DNA of 64,000 nucleotides, taken from CAVYHJ01 sp963768165 [NCBI: uncultured bacterium] (GTDB lineage Bacteria; UBP4; UBA4092). Below the pieces are notes generated by a model. It was not told the DNA's origin and searched no databases. It worked only from the letters and a program-made list of their open reading frames with translations. This document shows positions 22,517-32,357 of this stretch, piece after piece (the first letter of the stretch is position 1; every line of letters starts with the position of its first letter). The translations under genes were made by a program, and so were the position numbers. The stretch is taken from contig CAVYHJ010000028.1 in the NCBI GenBank assembly GCA_963768165.1, positions 372,001 through 436,000 of the forward strand, given 5' to 3'.

Positions 22517-24031
22517 GTGACTGAATCATCTAGAGACTCAGTTTTAGTTGTAAGCGCCAAGGAATTGGGAATACTAAAACATCGTTATCAACAATATCAT
22601 ATCGCAATAGCAATAATCTTTCTGCTGATTTCTATAAGTTCATTTTATACGGGTTCCACAGAACCCTCTTACCAGCATTATATGATAGAACTTTATTACA
22701 TTCCTGTAATTATCTCTGCGATTGCTTTCGGTTGGAGATGGGGATTGTTTTATGCTCTCACCGCGAGCCTGATTTCCTTGGTAGTATTATACGGGCAGAC
22801 CGATTCAATACACCGCTGGTCGAATTATCTATCCATCCATTCCATGATCCGGTCATTTTTGTTCGTCTTTATCGGTGTTACGGCGGGGTATGTGTCCCAA
22901 CGCGAAAAGCGGAGACAGCAAGTCTATCAAAAAGTTACGCATATTCTCGAAACCATGCCCAATCCTGTATTAGCCAAAGATGTGCAAGTCTGGTTCGAGC
23001 AAATTCTGACAGCGGCTGAAAACCTGTTGCAACCAAAAACAATCGATACTTTTTCCATTATGCTGTTGATTGAAGAAGTTGAGAAGGAGGAAGGATATTT
23101 GCGCATTATCGCGGCGAAAGGACTTTCTGATGAGGTTATACGAACTACCAGACACCCCGTCGGGAGAGGGATTATTGGACAAGTCATGCGGACTAGCAAA
23201 CCTCTGGTATGCCGGGACTTTGTGAATATAGTGGATACTTTGTCAATGCCCAATCCTGATAACAAACCCGTTTCCTCCATCTGTATTCCTTTGATCAGTC
23301 ATGGAAAACCTATTGGTGTTTTGAACGCCTCTTCCTTTTCCAAGACCCATCCTTTCGATGAAACGGATTTACCCCTTCTGGTAATTCTTGGGAGTGCGGT
23401 TGCCATGACTGTCGAAATTGCCGATTTGCAAAAGGGATTAAAAGCGATATATTTGCAGACCATTCATTCCTTGGCAGGGGCTATTGATATGAAAGATAAA
23501 TATACCTTTGACCATTCCGAAAAAGTTGCTAAATATGCGGTGGCGTTGGGACATAGGTTGAATTTATCGGATACTGAAATTGAAGATTTGTATGCCTCGG
23601 CGCTCTTGCATGATATCGGGAAAATCGGTGTACCGGATGCGATTCTTGGAAAATCCGGCGGATTGACAGATCAAGAATATGAAGAGGTCAGAAAACATGC
23701 TACTCTGGGAATGAAAATTCTCCAACCCCTGGAACAAATGAGAGGGGTTTCAAAGGTGATTTTACACCATCAGGAATGGTATGACGGAACCGGTTATCCC
23801 CAGGGTCTAAAAGGAGAGCAAATTCCCTTGGGCTCCAGGATTTTGGCAGTAGTCGATGCGTTCCATGCTATGACTTCGGACAGAATTTATCGCAAGGCGC
23901 TTCCGGTTGAAATAGCCATCGAGGAATTAAAGAGAAATAAAGGGAAACAATTTGACCCTACTATCGTGGATCTTTTCTTGAAAACTTTTCAACAAGAACA
24001 ACTCATGACGCCCGTAGGAAATTCCAATTAA
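22517..24031 (+). CDS. Membrane GAF/HD-GYP phosphodiesterase
   Basis: HD-GYP domains hydrolyse the second messenger cyclic di-GMP. This 504-residue protein has an N-terminal membrane region (~25-130, about four helices, resembling DUF4118/MASE-type sensors), a GAF domain (~150-310, PVGRGIIGQVMRTSKPLVC and SSICIPLISHGKPIGVLN), and an HD-GYP domain (~315-490) with DHSEKVAKYA, LLHDIGKIG and HHQEWYDGTGYP, so metal-binding residues are intact. The start is GTG at 22517 with AAGGAGGAAGG directly upstream. It is monocistronic with its own promoter. Confidence 0.92.
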   Translation: MTESSRDSVLVVSAKELGILKHRYQQYHIAIAIIFLLISISSFYTGSTEPSYQHYMIELYYIPVIISAIAFGWRWGLFYALTASLISLVVLYGQTDSIHRWSNYLSIHSMIRSFLFVFIGVTAGYVSQREKRRQQVYQKVTHILETMPNPVLAKDVQVWFEQILTAAENLLQPKTIDTFSIMLLIEEVEKEEGYLRIIAAKGLSDEVIRTTRHPVGRGIIGQVMRTSKPLVCRDFVNIVDTLSMPNPDNKPVSSICIPLISHGKPIGVLNASSFSKTHPFDETDLPLLVILGSAVAMTVEIADLQKGLKAIYLQTIHSLAGAIDMKDKYTFDHSEKVAKYAVALGHRLNLSDTEIEDLYASALLHDIGKIGVPDAILGKSGGLTDQEYEEVRKHATLGMKILQPLEQMRGVSKVILHHQEWYDGTGYPQGLKGEQIPLGSRILAVVDAFHAMTSDRIYRKALPVEIAIEELKRNKGKQFDPTIVDLFLKTFQQEQLMTPVGNSN

Positions 24032-24182
24032 TTTCTCGTCCAATTTTTGGCAAACAACTTACTTTGTCTGTAGACGGACGCCATGTCTCGGTTATTTCCA
24101 ACATAGGATAAAGTGGATGATTTTGGTCTGTGTTTGTGTCTAGGTCGGGTATAAGCTATTTAAGAGATTATCAGAGAATAAA

Positions 24183-25049
24183 ATGAGATATGTTTATAAA
24201 TTATTAATTCCCACGGTTTTATTTTTCATCATATCAAAACAAGCATTTACCGAAGACACAAAAACCAACCTTCAACCTACACAGGACGATAGGAAATGGT
24301 TTTTCTTGAAATCAGCGGATATCGTCGCCGGGTCGCATCACATGCACCACGCGGAGATATTCGGGAAATATGTCTCCGGCTACAACATATATATACTTCA
24401 GGGAATTGACAAAGCACAGTCTCACGCCATGAACGGGGGTGGTTACTTTATCGGAATCAAAGCTGTACCTACCGAATCGCCTATAGGATATGAATTATCC
24501 TTATTTGGCAAATCGCTTCTTAAACCACCCCGCACTTCCAGTTATTGCAGCGGAGCAAGTTATACGGCTTTTATCGAAGGGTTAAATTTGATTTATCCCG
24601 ATGGCGCGAGAAAAATCTCTGATGACCGGTATGAAGCCCTTCGGATGCAAGAACCGGACGGCGGGCGGCGCGAGGATAATATCAAATATTGGGGGTATTG
24701 GAACGCCGACGGGTTCGGCAGTGATTTCGCGTTGGTGCAATATTCCGGTATGGGAAAAGAAATTAAACCGCAAGATGCCCTTCCCGGAGATTTCATGAAC
24801 ATCTCCTGGAAAAAAGGAGGAGGTCACTCGGTCGTTTTTCTCGGATGGTTTCAGGATAAAAAAATGGGAAAACGAGTCATGTATTGGGCCAGCCAACCCG
24901 GTACCAACGGTATGGGTGACCAATTGGTTTCTCTTGACCGCATCAAAGAAGTAAAAATCGTCCGCCTCACCCAACCGGACAATCTATTTTCGTTCAATGT
25001 TACCCAATCCATAAATCACAACATCCCCGGCGATACCATTCACTGGTAA
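24183..25049 (+). CDS. Secreted protein, possible papain-fold (NlpC/P60- or CHAP-like) hydrolase
   Basis: A 288-residue exported protein with a signal peptide at 1-~23 (LLIPTVLFFIISKQAFT). No family name is certain. The segment TSSYCSGASYTAFIEGL (Cys near 121) followed about 95 residues later by GGGHSVVFLGWFQD (His) and by a polar residue is the pattern of NlpC/P60 and CHAP cysteine peptidases/amidases, and GDFMNISW before the His fits too. If so, it would cut peptidoglycan or peptide bonds outside the cytoplasm. The Shine-Dalgarno sequence is weak. It converges on the O-antigen ligase gene with only 17 bases between the stops. Confidence 0.6.
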   Translation: MRYVYKLLIPTVLFFIISKQAFTEDTKTNLQPTQDDRKWFFLKSADIVAGSHHMHHAEIFGKYVSGYNIYILQGIDKAQSHAMNGGGYFIGIKAVPTESPIGYELSLFGKSLLKPPRTSSYCSGASYTAFIEGLNLIYPDGARKISDDRYEALRMQEPDGGRREDNIKYWGYWNADGFGSDFALVQYSGMGKEIKPQDALPGDFMNISWKKGGGHSVVFLGWFQDKKMGKRVMYWASQPGTNGMGDQLVSLDRIKEVKIVRLTQPDNLFSFNVTQSINHNIPGDTIHW

Positions 25050-25066
25050 TCAAAAAGTTGGTTTTT

Positions 25067-26911
25067 TTATTTTCCATTCTGCAATTGCTCTTCTTTCTCA
25101 TGCGCCTGATTTGCCAAAGAATTATTTCCACTGCGTAAATACGTTATCCATAGATAATGTTGGTAAGCCGGGGTTTGCGGATCACGTTCAGCTAATATTT
25201 TCCAGTATTCTATCGCCTTTGGATAATCTTTTTTGAAAAAATAGACATTGGCTAACGCATTATAAATATTCTTATCTTTCCGCTGTTGGGCGGATTGCTG
25301 AAATACTTTTAAAGCATCATCTAACCGTCCCTCCCGATACAATAATTCCCCCAAATTATATTCCGCATCGGCATGATCGCTTAACCGGGATGCCTTTTCA
25401 AAGTTTTCTATTGCTGCATTTCTATTTCCCAGTATTTTCTCTATTTTGCCCTGCCGGAAATAAATCTCCGACATCAACGGACATATTATCCAAATACTGC
25501 AAACAATCAGTAAAGTTATCAAAGTCGTCAAGCGCACCCACCGAAACCAGGAGGGAGTATCTTTTCCGCCTAATTTTCCCTCTCCTTGACTAGAAGCGGA
25601 GTCAGGGGTGAGGTGTAAAATCATCGGCACACTTAATAAAAATAAAAAGGATAAACATGTTGCCGGTAAATGAAATGGATAACTCATCATTCCATACAAC
25701 GCTAACGCCGTCATTCCACCGAGACTTCCTAATAACAACCCCCGGCTTTGCGGTTCCATTTGTTTTTTCAATCCATTAAACCCTGTTTTGTAAAACAAAT
25801 AAAATAGCCAGACCAACAGAATGACTCCCGGGATTCCTATCTCCGCCCAAGTTTGTAAAATCTCATTATGCGCCGCATTGGTATATTCTCCGGCGTAAAT
25901 TCGATATTCAGGATTTGCCAATACTTTTGGAGAAACAGTATCGAGATACCGATAGGTAAAATTTCCGGTACCCACGCCGAAAACCGGATGACGTTTAATA
26001 ATTTCCAAAGTATTCAACCAGATAACAACTCGTGTATTCCCGCCTTCTTTCCAACGCTGCGACCCGAACGCTTGCTGAAAAATAGACTCCCCTCGGTTGT
26101 TCCATTGATTTGGGACAACGTAAAACAAAGTAACCAGTAAGATACAAAACGATAAAGCCCACGTGTAATTACGAATTATTAATTTTGAATTATTAATTTT
26201 TCTTTGTTTTAAATAGATAAATAACATCAATAGTAATCCAAGGATTAATCCCCCATTTGACCCGACTGACCACGTTACAATCAATGCCGCGTAACAGAGA
26301 ACTAAAAAGAGTAATAGTAACCCGCGATAAAGATTCTTTGTGACCGTAAAAAAAAGTCCCACACCCACGGGCACAAGACTTATTAAAAACCCGGCGACAT
26401 AATCCGAGTTCCCCAATCCTGCCACCAAATACCCGCGCCAATCAGGTAATTTGGCAATAAGCCCTTCACTAAAAAAATGAAAATCTTGTAACACCGTCCA
26501 AAGGGCAGTAATGCCCGCGGCACTCAAAAGCGCGGTACACAAATAATAAATTTGTTTAGCATTCCGGCAAACTTTTAAAATCACTAAATATAACAAAAAT
26601 AAAAATGTCCATTTGGTCAATTCATGAATCGCCAAGGTTTTACTTCCGGCATAAAAAAAAGTAACCGCCGACCAGAGTACAAATCCCAAAAAAGGAATAC
26701 AGGTTGAAAATGGAATTCCTGAGGCTTCTTCTTGTTTAAAAAATAAAACAGTCGCAAGATACAGAGTGATCAGTTCCAAAATTACGAATTTCGGAATAAT
26801 ATAGGAATCGTCCGCCCAAGGTATAACTATGAGCGGAAGTAGAGCAAAAAGTAGATACACTCCCGCCCGATAAATCCGGGTCATATCAATTTTTTGGTTT
26901 AAATCTATCAA
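25067..26911 (-). CDS. O-antigen ligase-like membrane protein with C-terminal TPRs
   Basis: A 614-residue polytopic membrane protein of the Wzy/WaaL (O-antigen ligase/polymerase) class, which join or extend surface glycans. About ten to twelve hydrophobic segments precede residue 490; the Wzy_C signature region is seen in GVGTGNFTYRY and NAAHNEILQTWAEIGIPG. Residues ~495-600 hold TPR units (NAAIENFEKASRLSDHADAEYNLGELL). The start is a TTG at 26911 with AAAAGGATG upstream; an ATG at 26884 is the alternative but has no ribosome binding site. A direct repeat GAATTATTAATTTT occurs in the gene at about 26171-26203. Confidence 0.85.
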   Translation of the reverse strand: MIDLNQKIDMTRIYRAGVYLLFALLPLIVIPWADDSYIIPKFVILELITLYLATVLFFKQEEASGIPFSTCIPFLGFVLWSAVTFFYAGSKTLAIHELTKWTFLFLLYLVILKVCRNAKQIYYLCTALLSAAGITALWTVLQDFHFFSEGLIAKLPDWRGYLVAGLGNSDYVAGFLISLVPVGVGLFFTVTKNLYRGLLLLFLVLCYAALIVTWSVGSNGGLILGLLLMLFIYLKQRKINNSKLIIRNYTWALSFCILLVTLFYVVPNQWNNRGESIFQQAFGSQRWKEGGNTRVVIWLNTLEIIKRHPVFGVGTGNFTYRYLDTVSPKVLANPEYRIYAGEYTNAAHNEILQTWAEIGIPGVILLVWLFYLFYKTGFNGLKKQMEPQSRGLLLGSLGGMTALALYGMMSYPFHLPATCLSFLFLLSVPMILHLTPDSASSQGEGKLGGKDTPSWFRWVRLTTLITLLIVCSIWIICPLMSEIYFRQGKIEKILGNRNAAIENFEKASRLSDHADAEYNLGELLYREGRLDDALKVFQQSAQQRKDKNIYNALANVYFFKKDYPKAIEYWKILAERDPQTPAYQHYLWITYLRSGNNSLANQAHEKEEQLQNGK

Positions 26912-26982
26912 AAGTACATCCTTTTCTTCTTAACTCTAATAATCTCAATTATATAAATCATTAATCACTCTTGCAGTACAAG

Positions 26983-27027
26983 CGGTTCAGGACTGGAATT
27001 GAAAATAGCAACTCCAGTCCTGAACCG
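26983..27027. repeat. Long hairpin directly after the Mut7-C stop codon
   Basis: Arms CGGTTCAGGACTGGAATTG and CAACTCCAGTCCTGAACCG pair over 19 positions with one mismatch, with a 7-base loop AAAATAG. Its edge touches the stop codon of the Mut7-C gene (minus strand, stop at 27028-27030). There is no T-run after it. It shares GGAATTGAAA with the palindrome at 4129-4155. Confidence 0.8.
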
Positions 27028-27507
27028 TTACGAATTGGGAATTGAATTTAACATTTTTTGGATTTTATCACGAATCTGGGAAAGGTGCGTCCCTGCCCAA
27101 TAAATCCTACCACAATTTGTACATTGGCTGAATTTAGTATTTGTTTTAAACACATAGGGAGGAACAAGACCGTTGACCGATTCCTTTTTTATAGTTGTCA
27201 AAAGGTGATTACATTCCATACACCGGGTAAATAATTTTTTTTCAATATCCAGATGCAGGGTTTCAACGACCTGCCGGAACTGGTCTGCCAGTTTTGTGCT
27301 CTGGATCAAAACCAAATATCTAACAGATTTCATTTTTTCAAAATGATGGTCGCGGGTCAGGATGGTCCGGTTATCTTTCAGGGCGTGCGCGACAACGTCC
27401 CGGTCGGGAATATCCTTGAGATAAATGGTGTCATATCCGATTGCCCGTAACCATCGCGCGAGAGTCCCCACCATCGCGTCACAGACAAATTTTTTCGGTA
27501 AGGGCAT
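27028..27507 (-). CDS. Mut7-C RNAse-domain protein
   Basis: A 159-residue protein of the Mut7-C family: a PIN-like nuclease domain (~5-85) with the acidic residues of FVCDAMVGTLARWLR, LKDIPDRDVV and ILTRDHHF, then a zinc ribbon (C95-x2-C98 in RCMECNHLL and C-x2-C in FSQCTNCGRIYWAGTH). Members are predicted RNases; substrates are not known. It begins six bases after the TamB-like gene ends and is probably cotranscribed with it, an odd functional pairing. Confidence 0.85.
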   Translation of the reverse strand: MPLPKKFVCDAMVGTLARWLRAIGYDTIYLKDIPDRDVVAHALKDNRTILTRDHHFEKMKSVRYLVLIQSTKLADQFRQVVETLHLDIEKKLFTRCMECNHLLTTIKKESVNGLVPPYVFKTNTKFSQCTNCGRIYWAGTHLSQIRDKIQKMLNSIPNS

Positions 27508-27513
27508 AGGTCA

Positions 27514-30500
27514 TCATTTGGTTTGAAAATGAAATTCCAAATCTACCGAACCGTTGGCTTCATCGGTAAGAGAATTGACACCCACCCCGCCAACCACGGA
27601 CATATGTTTATTCACCTTATATTCGATTTGACCGCCAGAATTGGATTCTTTGGATAATCCCGCACTATACGATACCGTGACATTTTTCTTGATATTTTTT
27701 TCAACTTTTAATTTATTCTCATTATCCACTTCATCGTATTCCATGGAGACGTTATCAATCCCCACGGCTTTCATGACCGGACTCCCCAATGTGTTGAGAA
27801 TTTGTTGGGATGCATATCCTGTCGCGACCTGGGATGTAATATCGGTTTTCCCTTGCAAACGCAATTCTTCATTGGTGCGTCCGGTGGCTAATAATGAGAA
27901 AATATCCGGTTGGGAATACGCCGGATCACTGGAAAGATTAATATCGTAATCGTTTAATGTCCCGTAGACCCGAAAGAAAATATCAATCGAGCGGACTCTC
28001 GTTTGCGCCACGGCGTCTATATACGGGTTAAATATTTTTGGATCAGTATGACGGACCTGTGCTTTCGTGATGGGAAATTTCTTGTTTTGATATAAGACAT
28101 ACCCATCTATGGTTTTCAAATCGTGAGTAATTTCCAATTCACCTGAAGAATCGGTTTGGACTTTGATCCAGCCTTGTGCCTGTAAATTCAATAATTCCGT
28201 TTGTAGGAAAATGGCGGAATCAGCAGAAAGAGTAACGTTCATTTTGGTTTTTAAAGTGGGAAAGGAAACGATCCGTCCGGTCCCGGTATTGGGATTGGAA
28301 AGTGTGGGTATAACCGGCGCGGTAATTTGTATTCGGGAGAATTTTAGGTCACCGCTGAATTGAGGTTTATCGGCGGAACCGTAATATTTTAGTTGGGAAT
28401 CGAAAATAGCATTGATTCCTTTCACAATAGGCCAGGAAAAATTGTGTGCGGTTAACGTAATATCGTAATATTGCGGTTGATGGTCTTTGAGAGTCACCGT
28501 TCCCTCACCATTTAACGACCCGCCATTTTCCAAAACAGTAGAAGTTGATTCATTTTTGGATGCCGGTTTTACAAGAGTACTACTTATCAAAGTAAAAGGA
28601 TGAAAAATACATCGATCCAAAGTCCACTCAATTTTGGCGGGGTCTTGTAACTGGAGACTGGATTTCCCACTCCGGGCATCCAATTGGGATACGGTCATGG
28701 AACCCACATGAGATTTATAATTTCCACGAAGTTGCGCCTCAAGGTTTATTTCACTGTCCACCAGCCAATCTGTGACCCGCGGGGATAACCAACGGGATAT
28801 CCGCAAATTGGTTCCGGTAATATCTCCGGAAAATTCACCCGATTGTGTATTGGCCTGACCGGAAAATAAAGAAGAAGAATTCTTTCGAATGATGGTGGCA
28901 TTCACCAGTTTAATGAGAGGGTCCTGGAGAACGAGTTCCGCTTTTGCCTTTTCAAAAGTTTCCGTTCCAATACGGAAATTGGTAAAAGAACAGTTCACCG
29001 TGCCTTTCATGGTATCGTCTAATTTAATTTCCAGTAGAGCCGTATTCCAGGAAAAAAGATTGTATTGACCGGAATCAATTTGGAGAGTTCCCTGCCAGCG
29101 GGGGTGATCCCACGTGTTGGACATGGTTAAATCAATATCAGTTTTTCCGGAACTTTTTTCAAGGAACGGTTCGAGGTTATCCAGCAACCCGCGAAATTGT
29201 AAATGGAGATGCCGCTCAGAATCGAACCAGCCATTGATTTTAACGGAAGTTTTTGAGAAATCCAGCTGGGTATCGGACAATTGTACCCGACCTTCTTTTA
29301 TCTGGAATGAACTGGAAAGTTTGTCAGCAGAAAATTTTTGATAGCGCACTTTGTCTACGGTAATCTTTCCATCGCCGTTGATATCGGCAAATTTCATGGA
29401 TTTGCCGGATAAGTTTACTTGTCCCGACACCCACCCGGATAAGGAGGATATTGAATCGGGTGAGAAAAAGGAAAATATTTGTTCTGCGGGTAGACTATTT
29501 CCATTCACTGTCAATTTAAACGGTGGTGAAGATTTGGATAAGTCCAATGAACCTTGGAGATTTAGATCGCCCGCTTGTGTACGAATTCTTAAATAGTTGA
29601 TATCTAACAAAGAATCGTGTGAGGAAAATTGTGATTGAAGGGAAGAAATGGGTACACCTTGAATTAGACCTGTCGGCACGTTTAATTTAAAATTAGGAGA
29701 TTTTCTATTCTGCCAAGAGATGTCCATGCTGGCCTTTTGGAATCGCGTTTTATGAGATTGGGCGGGTTGGGATGAAAGAAAATCACCAATGAGTGTGGTC
29801 AACTGCCCGTTTTGTAGTGTGTTTTGTAATTGGCCGAACACTGCGACATTGGAAAACTGGAATGGAATACCCGACCCGGATTGGGCGGAGATAGAAGTTA
29901 GGTTGGCGGAAAAATGGAGATTGGAATTTCTGCCGGATACTTGTATAGAACCATCTATAGTTCCATGTATATTCTTCACTTCCGCAGTTTCGGATGGTAG
30001 TATAATCTGTGCGTTTCGCAAATCAGCATTGACTTCCACTAAAGGATCAGCTTTATGAAAATCAACCGCCCCACGTAAAGTATAACCCGTGGCTTTGGCG
30101 GAGAACTGCAATACTTTGTTCTGCAAGGCCACGGTTCCGTCAATCGGGCTGGAAACCGGGGTATCGGAAACCCGAAATGCTGGACCAGAGAATTGGGTGG
30201 TCACTAAAATAGAATCTGTTTTCCCGGTGATATTCCCAGAGAGTGCAAACGTTCCGTCCAGAATAGAAATTTGTTTATGTACCGCCGAAATATCTTGTAA
30301 TCTTGCCTTGTCGGATTTAAACGCAAATTGGATTTGTTGCGTGGAAGAATCTACAAACCCACTGGCTACCGCCTGAGTTTCTCCCTGGGTTAAAAGAATT
30401 TGTGGGAACCGGATGAGCCGGGTTTTAGGATTATTCTTATCTCCGAATTGAAATTGAACAAACGCCTTCTCTACCGGCCATTCATTTCCCCAGACCAGTT

Positions 30501-32154
30501 TTGTGCCGATTAAATCAAGACGCCGGTCGGGATAAATGGTTCCGTCCACATGAGTAAATTTAATGGCACCATAATGTCCAGAATCCAATTGGAACTTCCC
30601 GTCTATCAGCAAGGGAGTTAAATTTTCACTCACCCCATGAACTTGTCCTTTCCCGGTTCCGTCCAAATCAGTAATATGAACGATGGATTTATCCTTGTTG
30701 AGATTGGTAGAGACCCAGTCCATATTAAATTCGATTTTAGTATTTTTTTGAGCCATATTTGAAATGTCAATATTACCTTTGACTTCTATTTCCGGGGCAT
30801 TGAACCGGGTATTGATGAAATGGAGATTATTGGATTGAATGACAATATTAGACTTGCCGGAGAGATTGTTGATCCCTTTATATTGGCCCTCTGACCAGTT
30901 GAGTGTACCGGTCCCTTTCAGAGAAGAAGCCTGAAGAAGATTGACATTAAGATTTAGTTGGCCGTCCAGTGTTCCGAATAGGGTTTTGTCAATGGTCGGG
31001 ATTTGAGTCACATCCAGATGTTGATAATTAATTGCCAGAGAAAAGGGAACAGTGGATACTGTTTGTTCAGATATCGCCGGGATATATTTTCCTTCACCGG
31101 AGGCATGGATTTTTCCGGTCAACATATTAATCGAAAAATCTTCCAATTTAAAATGGCTGGCGATGGAAGAGAATCTTAAACTTAATTGGGTATAAGGTAC
31201 GGAACCGAGTTTTCCTTTAGGCGCGAAAAGTTGGCCGCGACCGGAAATTCGTTCAAAAGGTCCTGATAAATCCAGAGCAAATTGGCCGGTCCCGGTCATG
31301 GGCGCGGTATGAAGGGTCGGGAAAAACCCAAATAGTTTATCCACTGGTAACTTATTGGATTTGACATGTAAATCCAACGAAGGCCCCTCACCCATGTTTT
31401 TTCCGGACGGCATAGGAATTCGGGAAGCAAGGTTTAATTGACCGTCCAGATCTAATTCAATTTCGTTACCTATCACATGAAGAGATTTAGCAACGATTTG
31501 ATCGGGCGACATGGTTACCCTTCCACGGAGTTGATCAATATGAAGGTTTTCAACCATACCGGAAAAATCTCGCACCAGAATATTAGTGACTACTGTATCC
31601 ATAGAAAAAGAACCGTGGAGTTGAGCGTTTTGAACAAGATATTTTTTGTCGAGATAAACAATTGTGAGATTGGCGTCCGACAAGTCGAGCCAATTGAGAG
31701 TGAATGGACGGTGTGGACCTTTGCTGATTTCTGTAGGAATTCTCTTTTTGGTAAAAGTTCGGGTGTCTAGATAGAGGGTCGGAGAAAGGATGCGAACCGA
31801 AGAAAACCCCAGTTGACCACGCAATAATTGCCAAGGGCTGAACCGCACAACGATTTCCTTGGTAGTGAGATGGTTTTCCGGGATATCCGTTTTGTCAGGG
31901 CCTTGCATGTCAATATCCTCAAGCCGGAGATTAGAAAACGGATTGCCAGATATCCGCCGGATGGTTAGCCGGGCATCCAGACTTTTTTCGACCGAAGAAA
32001 TAATCTGTAGTTTAATCCATCTCTGGAAATCGGGATTGATCATGAGTAAAAAGCCGCTCAGAAAAATCCCCACGGCAATAATAAAAATTCCCAAGAGAAT
32101 ACGGTATCGCAATCTCCAATACTTCCAATGTTTCCATTCACTAAACCATTTCAT
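27514..32154 (-). CDS. TamB-like translocation and assembly module protein
   Basis: A 1,546-residue protein of the AsmA/TamB superfamily, thought to bridge inner and outer membranes as a long hydrophobic groove carrying phospholipids or helping outer-membrane protein assembly. One N-terminal membrane anchor (~18-40, ILLGIFIIAVGIFLSGFLL), then over a thousand residues of repeated beta strands, and the conserved TamB (DUF490) C-terminal domain (~1290-1546) with IFSLLATGRTNEELRLQGK and a closing beta-strand ending in a phenylalanine-rich VDLEFHFQTK. No tamA (BamA-like) partner is next to it. It is divergent from the nuo operon, sharing a 203-base upstream region. Confidence 0.88.
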   Translation of the reverse strand: MKWFSEWKHWKYWRLRYRILLGIFIIAVGIFLSGFLLMINPDFQRWIKLQIISSVEKSLDARLTIRRISGNPFSNLRLEDIDMQGPDKTDIPENHLTTKEIVVRFSPWQLLRGQLGFSSVRILSPTLYLDTRTFTKKRIPTEISKGPHRPFTLNWLDLSDANLTIVYLDKKYLVQNAQLHGSFSMDTVVTNILVRDFSGMVENLHIDQLRGRVTMSPDQIVAKSLHVIGNEIELDLDGQLNLASRIPMPSGKNMGEGPSLDLHVKSNKLPVDKLFGFFPTLHTAPMTGTGQFALDLSGPFERISGRGQLFAPKGKLGSVPYTQLSLRFSSIASHFKLEDFSINMLTGKIHASGEGKYIPAISEQTVSTVPFSLAINYQHLDVTQIPTIDKTLFGTLDGQLNLNVNLLQASSLKGTGTLNWSEGQYKGINNLSGKSNIVIQSNNLHFINTRFNAPEIEVKGNIDISNMAQKNTKIEFNMDWVSTNLNKDKSIVHITDLDGTGKGQVHGVSENLTPLLIDGKFQLDSGHYGAIKFTHVDGTIYPDRRLDLIGTKLVWGNEWPVEKAFVQFQFGDKNNPKTRLIRFPQILLTQGETQAVASGFVDSSTQQIQFAFKSDKARLQDISAVHKQISILDGTFALSGNITGKTDSILVTTQFSGPAFRVSDTPVSSPIDGTVALQNKVLQFSAKATGYTLRGAVDFHKADPLVEVNADLRNAQIILPSETAEVKNIHGTIDGSIQVSGRNSNLHFSANLTSISAQSGSGIPFQFSNVAVFGQLQNTLQNGQLTTLIGDFLSSQPAQSHKTRFQKASMDISWQNRKSPNFKLNVPTGLIQGVPISSLQSQFSSHDSLLDINYLRIRTQAGDLNLQGSLDLSKSSPPFKLTVNGNSLPAEQIFSFFSPDSISSLSGWVSGQVNLSGKSMKFADINGDGKITVDKVRYQKFSADKLSSSFQIKEGRVQLSDTQLDFSKTSVKINGWFDSERHLHLQFRGLLDNLEPFLEKSSGKTDIDLTMSNTWDHPRWQGTLQIDSGQYNLFSWNTALLEIKLDDTMKGTVNCSFTNFRIGTETFEKAKAELVLQDPLIKLVNATIIRKNSSSLFSGQANTQSGEFSGDITGTNLRISRWLSPRVTDWLVDSEINLEAQLRGNYKSHVGSMTVSQLDARSGKSSLQLQDPAKIEWTLDRCIFHPFTLISSTLVKPASKNESTSTVLENGGSLNGEGTVTLKDHQPQYYDITLTAHNFSWPIVKGINAIFDSQLKYYGSADKPQFSGDLKFSRIQITAPVIPTLSNPNTGTGRIVSFPTLKTKMNVTLSADSAIFLQTELLNLQAQGWIKVQTDSSGELEITHDLKTIDGYVLYQNKKFPITKAQVRHTDPKIFNPYIDAVAQTRVRSIDIFFRVYGTLNDYDINLSSDPAYSQPDIFSLLATGRTNEELRLQGKTDITSQVATGYASQQILNTLGSPVMKAVGIDNVSMEYDEVDNENKLKVEKNIKKNVTVSYSAGLSKESNSGGQIEYKVNKHMSVVGGVGVNSLTDEANGSVDLEFHFQTK

Positions 32155-32258
32155 TATAGAATCATCCTACTGCAAATCGAAAGTTAAGGTCAATGCATAA
32201 ATACACCGATTCTCTCGATTTAGCAGACATCCCCTATTACTATTCTCGATTCATTTGC

Positions 32259-32287
32259 TTGTATTTCTACAACACAAGCGATATAAT
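32259..32287 (+). promoter_or_regulatory. Promoter of the nuo operon
   Basis: TTGTAT (32259-32264), 17 bases, TATAAT (32282-32287). The same boxes and spacing precede the gene at 6008. Transcription would start near 32294, about 64 bases before nuoA. Confidence 0.7.
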
Positions 32288-32291
32288 AGAC

Positions 32292-32312
32292 CTTGTAAGT
32301 GGTTGTTACAAG
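32292..32312. promoter_or_regulatory. Inverted repeat at the nuo transcript start
   Basis: CTTGTAA-(7)-TTACAAG, a perfect 7-base inverted repeat that covers the predicted transcription start. It could be an operator, or a 5'-end hairpin that stabilises the long mRNA. A second imperfect inverted repeat (GCTTGT...ACAAGC, 32257-32279) spans the -35/spacer. Confidence 0.5.
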
Positions 32313-32357
32313 CGAGCGATTGTAAACCGGTAAAATCAACTAAATAAGCAGGAAATA

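Noticed and set aside
32292-32312. A true Rex operator at the nuo promoter
   Set aside because: Arms and spacing (TTGTAA-7-TTACAA) differ from the usual Rex site TTGTGA-6-TCACAA, so I kept it only as an unnamed inverted repeat.
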